Counted from the stretch's first letter, positions 1-8,667 are shown. The stretch: 20,000 nucleotides of DNA from Chrysomallon squamiferum (GCA_012295275.1 CM022672.1:18694894-18714893); one strand, 5' to 3'. Translations and numbers: made by a program. The notes: generated from the letters alone by a model not told the origin.

Positions 1-244
1 AAATTATATATAGTTAGCTAATAATCAAGAACGAATCTTCAAGATTTCAGTCATACGATTATTTTAAGACGCTGGCTGTTTTACCTTTTATCAGAATCAT
101 GGTCATATTAAAAAAAAAAGAATTATTGTTCATTTCAAGAGAAAGAAAAAACACATAACACGACAAATCTAATCTTGTATTTTGGATTGATGAAAGAAAT
201 AATCCAATGTTTTGTAAATATACGTGTACCATTCTACAGCATCA

Positions 245-316
245 GGCGATGTAGATCAGTGGTAGAGCGTTCGACTGCAGATCGAGAGGTCCACAGTTCG
301 ATCTCGGGTGTCCCCT
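245..316 (+). tRNA. tRNA-Cys(GCA)-like sequence, probably a pseudogene or SINE head
   Basis: Seventy-two bases fold in tRNA register. The D-loop reads AGTGGTA. The anticodon arm is well paired (TTCGA/TCGAG) around loop CTGCAGA, giving anticodon GCA for cysteine. The T-loop is TTCGATC. The outer stems have decayed: the acceptor GGCGATG/TGTCCCC has a C-C mismatch and two G-T pairs, the D-stem has an A-G mismatch, and the T-stem CACAG/TCGGG has two mismatches. A functional tRNA-Cys is therefore less likely than a pseudogene or the promoter head of a tRNA-derived SINE. The anticodon arm and the box-B-like segment are the best-preserved parts. Confidence 0.55.
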
Positions 317-740
317 AAACACATTGCTAACTTTCTTTTTCATTTATATGAAACTGTAAAGCAAACGCTAATAATAAGGATCTGTACTTACTGTATTAAT
401 TCAAGTTTTCTTCGTGAATTTCATATTAAAGTAAATTTTATTTCTGAACTTCTGAATTTCAGTCTTCGACCTAACTGTGATTCAGTGATAACGTACTGCT
501 ACAGAAAATGTGTTTGTTTGTTTGTCTGTTTATTTATTTACTGTAATCTTGTTTTAAAACTGTACATGTAATTGATGCTATTCTGATAAAACTCCCATCA
601 GTAGAAACCCTACATTGAGTGGATTAAAATTTTACAGAATTAAAACTATAAAGTAAATAGTTTGACATTTTATTTTAATTCAAATTCAAAATTATTAACA
701 ACAAAAAAACACAAAAAAACTTTTTTTTTTTTTTATTAAG
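317..740. other. AT-rich spacer, no gene seen
   Basis: A 264-base open frame at 308-571 runs from the tRNA-like sequence into AT-rich DNA. It has low-complexity composition (CVCLFVCLFIY) and no recognisable domain, so I do not call it a gene. The stretch ends in an A-rich run at about 700-718 and a T14 run at 721-734. Whether the tRNA-like head continues here as a SINE body cannot be judged from one copy. Confidence 0.4.
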
Positions 741-1480
741 TCTCGTGTTGGTGCCTGTTCCACGAGGCACTTGTTCCAATGTCTTCTTGCCATTTCTGAA
801 TGCTCTTTATATTTCCTTCCATAAATAGCTGCTGAAATATGAAAATTTCCTATCTTAGATTTTTTTTTCATAAGTGTTTTCCTTTGGCTGTATTTTGTAG
901 ATGATCATTTCCTATCACGGTATCACTGCAAAGTGCATCAACTGCTTCCCAAGGACGTCTGAATGTTCTTTTCCAGCCTTCACAATAATCATTTGTCCGA
1001 TCCTCACCGTTAGTCGTAGCTTGAAATGCATTCCATTTTCTCAGATATAGCAAGGCTGGTTTAGCTGTAATCTAAAACTTTGTACCAGTCATATATGTTG
1101 ATACGATAGGTATTCTATTAGTTGGTTAAAATGGTTTCGGCAAATGCTATCATCACTATCTAAAGTTCTATCAGTAGGAAAGAAAGCGATTCCATCGAGC
1201 ATGCCATACAATTGTTTAGTGACTTCACCTTCCTTTTATAGACTGTTTAAATGCAGACTTTGTAATTTATTTTTTCAGTAAGGGACTGATGAATCACTTT
1301 TGCCATCTCTATTAAACCATCATCTCTATCGTGGTTATGTTCTGTTGTTGAATGTAATCTTGTTTATTTCTAAGTAGGTTGAAGTTTTGTCTTTACAACA
1401 CAACACTGCTCTTCTTTCACATTCCCACGTCTTAGTGGTGCTCGAATTAGCTGATTTTTCGATCCAAATAAGTCTGTTTT
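741..1480 (-). pseudogene. FLYWCH zinc-finger / MULE-type transposase relic
   Basis: Read on the minus strand, three blocks appear in the order expected of FLYWCH-MULE elements. Block 1 (about 1440-1310) reads TWECERRAVLCCKDKTSTYL and, after a frame change, HNHDRDDGLIEM; this resembles the W-x-C...C-x-A...H-x-H zinc ligands of FLYWCH fingers. Block 2 (about 1215-1100) includes LYGMLDGIAFFPTDRTLDSD. Block 3 (1070-868) contains WNAFQATTNGEDRTNDYCEG, the W-N-x-F-x-A-T-x-N-G-x-x-R-T-N...EGW signature seen in the C-terminal part of MULE-related transposases, followed by HLQNTAKGK. The frame then breaks near 870 and continues in another frame to about 741 (HISAAIYGRKYKEHSEMARR). Several stops and at least two frameshifts show a dead copy. 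The family assignment rests on motif memory, not a search. Confidence 0.55.
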
Positions 1481-1999
1481 TCATAAAATATCCGATGATG
1501 ACATAAATGATGCATACGATACTTCTCTGACGTATAAACCATATTGTGATAAAATAAGTATTACACTATTTCTATAACACAAAAAAGAGTCAAATAATGA
1601 AATATATATTACATTCGATACCTCTGTGACGTATAAATGATTAAAAAAAAGGGGTATTTCATTTCACATATCTGTGCAGTGTAAATTGACAAATGTTGAA
1701 ACAGAATTAAAAATAAAGATCTAAGGTTTTCATGGATCATGATGGCTGAACTGGAATTAAGAGGTGAGTTAAGTACGTTCATGCTGTGACGCTGTGGTTC
1801 GTCTAACAACAGGCTAAAGCATCAATAATTATTGAACGAAACTGAAAAGAAAATATGTCAGAATGACCTTTACATTCAGGTGGCATTGGCAAATATTGAG
1901 AATATGCTTCTTAAGATTGTGGTATTTATTTATTAATGTCTGATTGTGTTTAGCCTTTGCCGAAATATACACACAGAAGATCTATAACAATATTATTAA

Positions 2000-2000
<1 letters not shown>
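1481..2000. other. AT-rich spacer with a short diverged direct repeat
   Basis: No convincing exon is visible. A 23-base segment at 1516-1538 (ending TGACGTATAAA) recurs with changes at 1615-1637, about 100 bases apart. A short minus-strand open frame at 1609-1809 has no recognisable features. Confidence 0.35.

Positions 2001-2080
<80 letters not shown>
2001..2080. repeat. (TTA)n microsatellite
   Basis: About 27 uninterrupted ATT/TTA triplets. The Tyr-rich open frame across it is produced by the repeat alone. Confidence 0.98.
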
Positions 2081-2601
2081 TCTTTAGTTTGGCTTGGTTT
2101 TGCACTCTTGATCTCTCATTTACAAACCGCAATTATTATTATTATTAATTTTTAATTTCCTATCCCATCCTAGTGTGACGCTAGCTTTTATTATATGCCT
2201 CCTATTGTGCATGTATCATAGATATTTCACAGACTTATTCTTGTTTTAAACAAAAGTTCCTACGCATTGATGTTGCATATCAAATGAACTGTCCACAAAG
2301 TTTTATGATCGAAACAATGCCAACAGCATTCAGTTTAAAACTGACTTAAAGACTGTAAGTAGATAAATCTCAAACATTCGAAAACATTTGTCAAGGTAAG
2401 TCTTGCTTTTGCTGAATGTTACGTGAATAATAGATATTTAGAAAAACAATAACTATTATCTCCATATTAAATATGAAATTTGAGGGAAAATCATTTTTTT
2501 ACTGATTTATATTAATAATAATGATGATGATGATTGTAGCCGTGGTCATCAGTATCATCATCAAAATGTTTTGATTATAATCATTTTAAATTCGATGTTC
2601 T
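2081..2601. other. AT-rich spacer upstream of the lectin gene
   Basis: No exon was recognised. The lectin gene's 5' untranslated exon and promoter should lie here or further upstream, because the initiator ATG at 2813 is directly preceded by a splice-acceptor-like TTTGCCTTTCAG. No clear TATA box or donor could be singled out. A short ATGATG run occurs at about 2521-2533. Confidence 0.3.
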
Positions 2602-2618
2602 TCATCATCATCATCATC

Positions 2619-2688
<70 letters not shown>
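2602..2688. repeat. (CAT)n-(TTA)n compound microsatellite
   Basis: Five CAT triplets are followed by about 23 TTA triplets. The Leu-rich open frame across this stretch is repeat-derived. Confidence 0.97.
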
Positions 2689-2800
2689 TTGTACTACTAA
2701 TACTGCTACTATTTTATGGTATGACCACGATGAAAGAGTCATGTTTTTCCTAATAATAACATTCTAAAAGCTTTTCAAAGGGCATAGTTAAACTGATTTA

Positions 2801-2812
2801 TTTGCCTTTCAG
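2801..2812 (+). promoter_or_regulatory. Candidate splice acceptor abutting the lectin start codon
   Basis: A pyrimidine-rich TTTGCCTTTCAG ends exactly at the base before ATG. If used, the entire 5'UTR lies in an upstream exon. The alternative is that the ATG lies inside a longer first exon and this match is chance. Confidence 0.4.
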
Positions 2813-2867
2813 ATGAAGTTCTGTAGTTTTCTTTTGTTTGTGTACTGCAGTATCAGAGTAATTAAAG
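2813..2867 (+). CDS. Membrane C-type lectin, exon 1: signal peptide
   Basis: Encodes 18 residues plus one base: a short start, a hydrophobic core (FCSFLLFVYCSI) and a probable cleavage region near VIKG. This is a typical secretory signal peptide on its own exon. It ends with the donor G|GTGAGT in phase 1, which matches the phase-1 acceptor of the next exon at 3467. With the five exons below it makes a 1569-base coding sequence (522 residues plus stop). The next exons carry the extracellular domains, so the signal peptide directs them to the cell surface. The start is chosen because it is the only ATG that gives a signal peptide and lies just after an acceptor-like site. Confidence 0.72.
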
Positions 2868-3466
2868 GTGAGTTTTCACTCTCCGTTTTTATAATAATAT
2901 CTAATATGTAATATAAAACTGGAAGAGTTGATGAATTGAATGTTTAAAGACATTTCAACATATACTAACGATTTTTAAGTGATATTTAGGCCTATGCCAA
3001 ATTTCTGTAATAATGATACGAGAGAAGAAACCCGCTATTAGATGATCTGTTCATGTCGATTAGCGGCAAAGGAATTTTTTCTAGACACCTTCCCATATAC
3101 AGGAAAGAACATCGTGCGGCCTTTGATAAATCATCGAATGACTGCAGAAAATTACTATTAAATAACAGTTACTGTAATGAACTTCTGTGATAATATTTTG
3201 TATATGAATCACATCATGATTAGAATAAATACAATAAATATATTATTGTTGTTGTAGTGATGTTGTTGTAGTTGTTGCCGTTATTATTATTATTATCATC
3301 ATTATCATCATCATCATTATTACATAGCGATATTATTATTATTATTTTTTTTTTTAATTATTTCGTTGTTATTTTTTCTCTTTTTTTTAAATTTATTTAT
3401 TTATTTATTTTCTTCTGCTAGCGCTTTTGACACAAACAACTTAATATTAATTTTAAATCTGTTTAG

Positions 3467-3644
3467 GAATAGAAGGAAAGTCATCATATCCAGTGGCCTT
3501 AACCCTTCACACAGAAGCAAGAACTTGGAACGAGGCTGCCCGTAACTGTAAAGAAGAAAACAGCCGATTGGTTACTTTAAAAGACAGTACTAAACTACAA
3601 GCTGTTAGAAAAATAGTTGCTGAATGGAAATACCAACAGTTTAT
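3467..3644 (+). CDS. Membrane C-type lectin, exon 2: N-terminal half of the lectin domain
   Basis: Residues 19-78 of the predicted protein. The acceptor is AATCTGTTTAG and the donor AT|GTAGGT (phase 2). The segment holds the first strand and the two helices of a C-type lectin-like domain: Y-P-V-A-L-T-L, then the hallmark T-W-N-E-A-A-R-N-C (Cys46) and S-R-L-V-T-L-K-D, followed by a second helix ending AEWKYQQF. Cys46 should pair with Cys144 in exon 3. There is no extra N-terminal cysteine pair, so this is a short-form domain. Without splicing the frame would stop at TAG 3646-3648, immediately after the donor, which supports the exon end. Direct reading of domain motifs and splice phases makes this assignment strong. 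Confidence 0.85.
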
Positions 3645-4130
3645 GTAGGTATTATTTCTGTCAACAGATTCTGTTAAATCAGAACTGTATAGCGTACTAA
3701 GATATAAAAAAGAAAGAAATCTCATAACAGTAGTATTAACAGAACAAAGAAGTGTTGTTTTAATATAAAATAGCTAGGAATATGCTTGAAAGTTAATCTG
3801 ACATATTACAAATAATGTAAGTTAATTAATATATTATTTCCTTGGTTTTCCATTGGCGGAACCAGGATCTGTTTTTCACAGAAGGTGTTACACAATTCCA
3901 GTGACACAAAGTAGGCGCAATTCAATTTTTTTTAAATTGTATAATAACCAAGCATATGAACCAAGAAATGTGTTTTATTTTTCTTTCTCGTAATATATAA
4001 AAAAAAAAAAACATTTTGAGCATTACGAGTAGAAAGGGTTTCACACCCCCTCAATCTCCTCTCTTTCTATATTTGTTTAAATGTCACATTAAATCATATC
4101 GTTTGTTTGTGTTCTTCTATTATTCACTAG

Positions 4131-4342
4131 TAAAAACGACCTGTGGATTGGACTGTTTTACTCTGAGCGTGACGTGTATAACTGGACGGACTGTACGTCA
4201 CTTGGGGCGTGGTCTCAGTGGTGCTACGGGGAACCCAACTACCGATCAAATCATAGATGTATTCGCGCAGACTACGATACGCTGATGTGGAAAACCTTCC
4301 CTTGTGACAGTATCTACCAGTACATGTGTGAGAGGAAGCTAG
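4131..4342 (+). CDS. Membrane C-type lectin, exon 3: C-terminal half of the lectin domain
   Basis: Residues 78-149. The acceptor is TTATTCACTAG; joining in phase 2 gives FIKNDLWIGLFYSERD. WIGL (83-86) is the CTLD core motif. Cys121-Cys136 and Cys46-Cys144 match the two conserved disulphides; Cys99 and Cys109 look like an additional pair. EPN (112-114) is the calcium-site motif of mannose-type CTLDs, but the partner WND motif reads WKT (131-133), so calcium-dependent sugar binding is uncertain. NWT at 95 is an N-glycosylation sequon. The domain closes with QYMCERKL and the donor CTAG|GTTTGT in phase 1. The final 39 bases of this exon plus the donor form the first copy of the minisatellite that follows. 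Confidence 0.85.
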
Positions 4343-5706
4343 GTTTGTGACAGTATCTACCAGTACATATGTGAGAGCAAGCTAGGTTTGTGACAGTATC
4401 TACCAGTACATGTGTGAGAGGAAGCTAGGTTTGTGACAGTATCTACCAGTACATATGTGAGAGCAAGCTAGGTTTGTGACAGTATCTACCAGTACATGTG
4501 TGAGAGGAAGCTAGGTTTGTGACAGTATCTACCAGTACATGTGTGAGAGGAAGCTAGGTTTGTGACAGTATCTACCAGTACATGTGTGAGAGGAAGCTAG
4601 GTTTGTGTTCAGTATTTACCAGTACATGTGTGAGAGGAAGCTAGGTTTGTGACAGTATCTACCAGTACATGTGTGAGAGGAAGCTAGGTTTGTGACAGTA
4701 TCTACCAGTACATGTGTGAGAGGAAGCTAGGTTTGTGACAGTATCTACCAGTACATGTGTGAGAGGAAGCTAGGTTTGTGACAGTATCTACCAGTACATG
4801 TGTGAGAGGAAGCTAGGTTTGTGACAGTATCTACCAGTACATATGTGAGAGGAAGCTAGGTTTGTGACAGTATCTACCAGTACATATGTGAGAGCAAGCT
4901 AGGTTTGTGACAGTATCTACCAGTACATATGTGAGAGGAAGCTAGGTTTGTGACAGTATCTACCAGTACATATGTGAGAGCAAGCTAGGTTTGTGTTCAG
5001 TATTTACCAGTACATATGTGAGAGCAAGCTAGGTTTGTGTTCAGTATTTACCAGTACATATGTGAGAGCAAGCTAGGTTTGTGTTCAGTATTTACCAGTA
5101 CATGTGTGAGAGCAAGCTAGGTTTGTGTTCAGTATTTACCAGTACATGTGTGAGAGGAAGCTAGGTTTGTGTTCAGTATTTACCAGTACATGTGTGAGAG
5201 GAAGCTAGGTTTGTGTTCAGTATTTACCAGTACATGTGTGAGAGGAAGCTAGGTTTGTGTTCAGTATTTACCAGTACATGTGTGAGAGCAAGCTAGGTTT
5301 GTGACAGTATCTACCAGTACATATGTGAGAGGAAGCTAGGTTTGTGTTCAGTATTTACCAGTACATGTGTGAGAGGAAGCTAGGTTTGTGACAGTATCTA
5401 CCAGTACATATGTGAGAGGAAGCTAGGTTTGTGTTCAGTATTTACCAGTACATGTGTGAGAGGAAGCTAGGTTTGTGACAGTATTTACCAGTACATGTGT
5501 GAGAGGAAGCTAGGTTTGTGACAGTATTTACCAGTACATGTGTGAGAGCAAGCTAGGTTTGTGACAGTATTTACCAGTACATGTGTGAGAGGAAGCTAGG
5601 TTTGTGACAGTATTTACCAGTACATGTGTGAGAGCAAGCTAGGTTTGAGTTCAGTATTTACCAGTACATGTGTGAGAGGAAGCTAGGTTTGTGTTCAGTA
5701 TTTTTA
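4302..5706 (+). repeat. Minisatellite of about 32 copies made from the exon 3 end and its splice donor
   Basis: A 43-bp unit (44 bp in variant copies) runs head to tail. Each unit carries a copy of the coding end of lectin exon 3 (GTGACAGTATCTACCAG..., TGTGAGAGGAAGCTAG) followed by the donor GGTTTGTG. The first unit is the real exon end (4304-4342); the last ends near 5700 with GTGTTCAGTATTTTTATAAC. I count about 32 copies by TGTGAGAG. Variants are ATGTGTGAG versus ATATGTGAG, GAGGAAG versus GAGCAAG, and GACAGTATCT versus TTCAGTATTT. Early copies resemble the exon; most copies from 4980 to 5300 have the TTCAGTATTT form, and copies from about 5470 to 5620 are hybrids. Alternating GAGGAAG/GAGCAAG pairs at the start and at about 4840-4990 suggest expansion by 86-bp dimers. 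Confidence 0.95.
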
Positions 5707-5999
5707 TAACAAGTAGAATTATCTGTATGTGGGTCTGCGTACGTCTGATGGAATGTATGTATGTGTTTATACATGTATGTTTCTGTGTGAGTGATTGTAT
5801 GTATGTTGGTAGGTATGTATGTATGTAGGTAGGTAGGTGGGTGGGTAGATAGGTAGGCATGTTTGCATACATGTATATTTATATATCTATGTCTTTAATT
5901 ATATATATATATATATATGTGTGTATGTATGTATATATCTGTATGTATGAATGTATGATTGTATATATAAAAATATAGGACCAGAGTTTTCGCTTATAA
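5707..5999. repeat. GTAT/GTAG/TA simple-repeat tract
   Basis: Degenerate GTATGTAT, GTAGGTAGGTGGGTGG and (AT)n/(GT)n runs fill the end of intron 3 between the minisatellite and exon 4. The short minus-strand Tyr/His/Thr-rich frame here is repeat-derived. Confidence 0.85.
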
Positions 6000-6022
6000 C
6001 CGAAGATATCTGACGTCTTCGG
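6000..6022. repeat. 7-bp perfect hairpin just upstream of the exon 4 acceptor
   Basis: CCGAAGA (6000-6006) pairs with TCTTCGG (6016-6022) across a 9-base loop. The arm ends ten bases before the TTTACAG acceptor at 6026-6032. In RNA it would sit where the branch point and polypyrimidine tract are expected, and there is little other pyrimidine tract. Confidence 0.5.
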
Positions 6023-6032
6023 CTATTTACAG

Positions 6033-6284
6033 ATAAATGCTGGTTTGACACATTCCCTCACAAAAAGCTCACCGGAAATGTGATCAGAAGCGAGGCTGTG
6101 GATCTTACCGGATGTAAGAATCAGTGCCTGATGAAGGACGTTTCAGGAAAGGAATGCGTGGCCTTGACCTTCACGCCGGACAATCAGTGTCTGCTCTTGA
6201 TGAAGAAGGAATTGTACTCTGAAGAAATCCCAGAAATGAAGGGGCAGTTACTCAGTGTGTCCGCTGTCAAGCGGTGTTTCTTCT
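6033..6284 (+). CDS. Membrane C-type lectin, exon 4: PAN/apple domain
   Basis: Residues 149-233, encoded by a symmetric phase 1-1 exon of 252 bases. The acceptor is GGCTATTTACAG and the donor TTCT|GTTAGT. Six cysteines (151, 176, 180, 190, 201, 230) occur in the PAN/apple order: an early Cys, a C-x3-C pair in the central helix (GCKNQC), then C-V-A-L-T-F, then Q-C-L-L-L, and a final Cys in the last strand (KRC). PAN modules bind proteins or carbohydrates in plasminogen, HGF and many invertebrate secreted proteins; the ligand here is unknown. The unspliced frame stops at TAG 6287-6289 right after the donor, which supports the exon end. A clean single-exon 1-1 module is the classical form for exon shuffling. 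Confidence 0.8.
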
Positions 6285-6851
6285 GTTAGTGTTTTTGTAA
6301 AATGTTTATTTTGATTTTACGATCAGTAGCTCGATTTCATATCAGTAAATTAATTAACAACAACAACAACAACAACAATAACAAAAACAATAATAGTAAT
6401 CATAATAATAATAATAATAATAATATGAAAACATGGTGGTTATCTAATAACAGTTAATAATAAAAGACTAGTGTTTCTCAATACGGGAGCAATTTTGATA
6501 TGATGTAATAAGACTAAATTTGTGTGAAACATTCATTCTGATCGCGAACAAATCCTGCCATATTAAAAAAAAAAAAAAACATTTAACTTGTTTTATAAAA
6601 ATATGTTAATGAATTCAACCATATTGTTTGGTACACGTTCTAAATGTCTTTATAACTTAAGAAACGTGTACTGCTCTGTGGCAGTCATTACGAGTAGTGG
6701 GACATGAACCAGAATGGGAACAACTGATCTAGACTGACATTAGAACCTGTCTCCGATATATAATTTATAAAAGAGAGGCTTTTAAAAACTTACAGTATAT
6801 CTAAATGTCGTCATTCCATTTTAAAAGCTCTGTCAAATGTTCATTCACAGA
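6285..6851. other. Intron 4 with (CAA)n and (TAA)n microsatellites
   Basis: Contains (AAC)n at about 6358-6378, interrupted A-rich repeats and (AAT)n at about 6404-6424. No other exon-like signal was seen. The acceptor region ends TTCATTCACAG. Confidence 0.6.
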
Positions 6852-7451
6852 TAGCGTTTCAGACGCAGACACCAACCTATCACGATTCTTCTTGGATTCC
6901 TAACCCCAACTGCACTGAAGACACTGCAGAAACATCTACATCACGACCCCAGATCACGGCGATAACAACAACCCTGCGGGCAACACCAACTGCTACGACA
7001 TCGGAATTGATATCTCGTCCAGGTTCTTCGTCTAACATGTTATCGTCAACGTCTGTTAAGACAGCATCTGCACTGTTGTCATCTGGCGATGTGTCATCGG
7101 CATCATTATCTTCGACTGTTATGGAGACAACCATTTTGTTAACATCATCTGTAAGTGCGACACTGAGCTCGTCGACTCCGTCAATCACTACGTCATCCAC
7201 AGTGTTGCCATCGGCTGCGTCATGTAACTGCAACGTCTTCTCAACAACTCCAACGCAGAATTCTTTTCTACCGAGTCAGCCGGCAGATTCGACAGAGTTA
7301 CTTGCCTTTGGGGGCGTAATTTCACCAACCAGAATGTCCGATAGCGATTTGACTTTAACGAACTCTGTGAAGAATCATGATTGGTCAGTTCAGATAGAAC
7401 CATCAGTTATCGAACCTTCCACGAGACTGATGCCACTAACACATAGCCCAG
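6852..7451 (+). CDS. Membrane C-type lectin, exon 5: Ser/Thr-rich mucin-like stalk
   Basis: Residues 233-433. Translation from about 6884 onward is open and dominated by Ser, Thr and Pro (TSTSRPQITAITTTLRATPT; SSSNMLSSTSVKTASALLSS), the composition of heavily O-glycosylated stalks that hold a lectin head away from the membrane. SCNCN is a lone cysteine pair. It ends at the donor CCCAG|GTATTG in phase 1, matching exon 6. A length of 600 bases makes it another symmetric 1-1 exon if the acceptor is CACAG at 6847-6851. The first 30 bases are the least certain part of the model because I could not fix the frame there base by base; a different acceptor (for example TTTCAG slightly downstream) is possible. 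Confidence 0.68.
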
Positions 7452-7772
7452 GTATTGTTTGTTTATTTAACAAAACTATAAACTAAATGAAATTTAATAT
7501 TATAAGGAACATATTGTCTTTTCAATCAGAACAAAATCGGTGATGGGTTGAGCTTAAAACTTATTTTTCGCACTGTGATACAAATACAAGCATTCACACG
7601 TACACAAACATTCAGAGTGTTTCAATAATTGAAATAATAAGCAACAGGAATTGTATTCACGAAAAAGAGCATTTTCATTAGAAAGACTGAGCCTTTGACA
7701 AACCGCTCTGTCGCATTTCAATTATAAATCTCTTTTGTTTATCTTTTTATTTTTTATTTTTATTTTACACAG
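7452..7772. other. Intron 5, no other feature
   Basis: AT-rich intron ending in a strong pyrimidine tract and acceptor TTTATTTTACACAG. Confidence 0.6.
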
Positions 7773-8044
7773 AATATACTTCCATTCTGGAAACTGAAAA
7801 CGTCACTGTGGACACGACCGTTTACACCAAGAAACTTGTCCTTAACAAGACCTCTCTTTCGTCATATCGACGGAAAATGACGTCAGCAGAAGATAACCGT
7901 ACCAGCGCCGTTGTGATTGGCTCTGTTGGATGCGTTAACTTTGTCATCTTTTTTGCCGTGTTGATTATGCTTGATATCACCAATCTGATTCAGCTTGTTC
8001 AGTATCTCTCTCGGAACTGGTTCAGAAAAGAAGAGAGAATCTAA
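7773..8044 (+). CDS. Membrane C-type lectin, exon 6: juxtamembrane, transmembrane helix and tail
   Basis: Residues 433-522 and stop. The acceptor TTTTACACAG joins in phase 1, giving EYTSILETENVTV. Three N-glycosylation sequons (NVT 442, NKT 457, NRT 474) stand before one hydrophobic helix, about 477-501 (SAVVIGSVGCVNFVIFFAVL...). The tail is about 21 residues, ends basic/acidic (RNWFRKEERI) and has no ITAM, ITIM or catalytic domain that I can see. Topology is type I, so the lectin, PAN and stalk regions face outside. Signalling, if any, would need a partner. A GPI-anchored form is unlikely given the charged tail. Confidence 0.78.
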
Positions 8045-8115
8045 TTATTTTTTTAATCTTTCAAAACTTTATATTTATTTATTTATTTATTGATCTTCTT
8101 CTTCTTCTTCTTCTT

Positions 8116-8146
<31 letters not shown>

Positions 8147-8400
8147 ATATTATTATTATTATTTTTTATTTTTTATTTTTTTTTTTTTTTAAATTCTAAA
8201 TCATAAATAATAATTTACAAAGTAAACTCAAACAAATAACCTACAACGTTCAGGTGATTATTTTAGTTTTAAGATGGGACCAGTCTTTGGCAGCAATATT
8301 GTGTGTGAACAATAAACTAACAAGTTTGAGAGGATGCACTCAGCGTGAAAGTATTATCTTTACATATAAAAGAAAGATAAAAATAAAAATCTATGAAACT
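8045..8400 (+). other. Lectin gene 3'UTR with (CTT)n repeat and poly(A) signal
   Basis: After the TAA stop come TTTA repeats, a (CTT)n microsatellite at 8095-8145, a T-rich tract to about 8190, and a canonical AATAAA at 8311-8316 that could end the transcript near 8330. Another AATAAA is at 8793-8798. Confidence 0.45.
8311..8316 (+). terminator. Candidate poly(A) signal AATAAA of the lectin gene
   Basis: AATAAA, 267 bases after the stop codon and followed by a T/G-containing stretch. It is the nearest canonical hexamer on the plus strand. Confidence 0.4.
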
Positions 8401-8623
8401 GGCTGTGATTACGGTAAGCTGCAATGATTTTCCGAGTCCATCAATCAACTACTGAATGGTATAATTGTTTCCACTATTATATCAGAGATCGTCGAAGGCA
8501 AACTGAACTTACTCCTTCGTTTTGTCAGCGCAGCTGGGTCATGCTATTGATATAATTTTATATAGATATAGACCTTTAAAATATGTCTTATATATTTTCT
8601 TTGATAACATCAAAAAAAAAAAA

Positions 8624-8662
<39 letters not shown>

Positions 8663-8667
8663 AATAA

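Noticed and set aside
3507-3725. Minus-strand 72-residue frame
   Set aside because: Antisense of lectin exon 2 and its intron; the plus strand carries the CTLD motifs and splice sites.
4016-4285. Plus-strand 89-residue frame ending near the minisatellite
   Set aside because: Wrong frame across the exon 3 acceptor; the correct frame, starting at 4131, gives WIGL and all CTLD cysteines.
4302-5706. CRISPR-like array
   Set aside because: Units are contiguous with no unique spacers and derive from the adjacent exon; the genome is animal.
6880-7233. Minus-strand Asp/Val-rich 117-residue frame
   Set aside because: Reverse reading of the Ser/Thr-rich stalk exon, where TCN/ACN codons become Asp/Val-type codons; no independent support.
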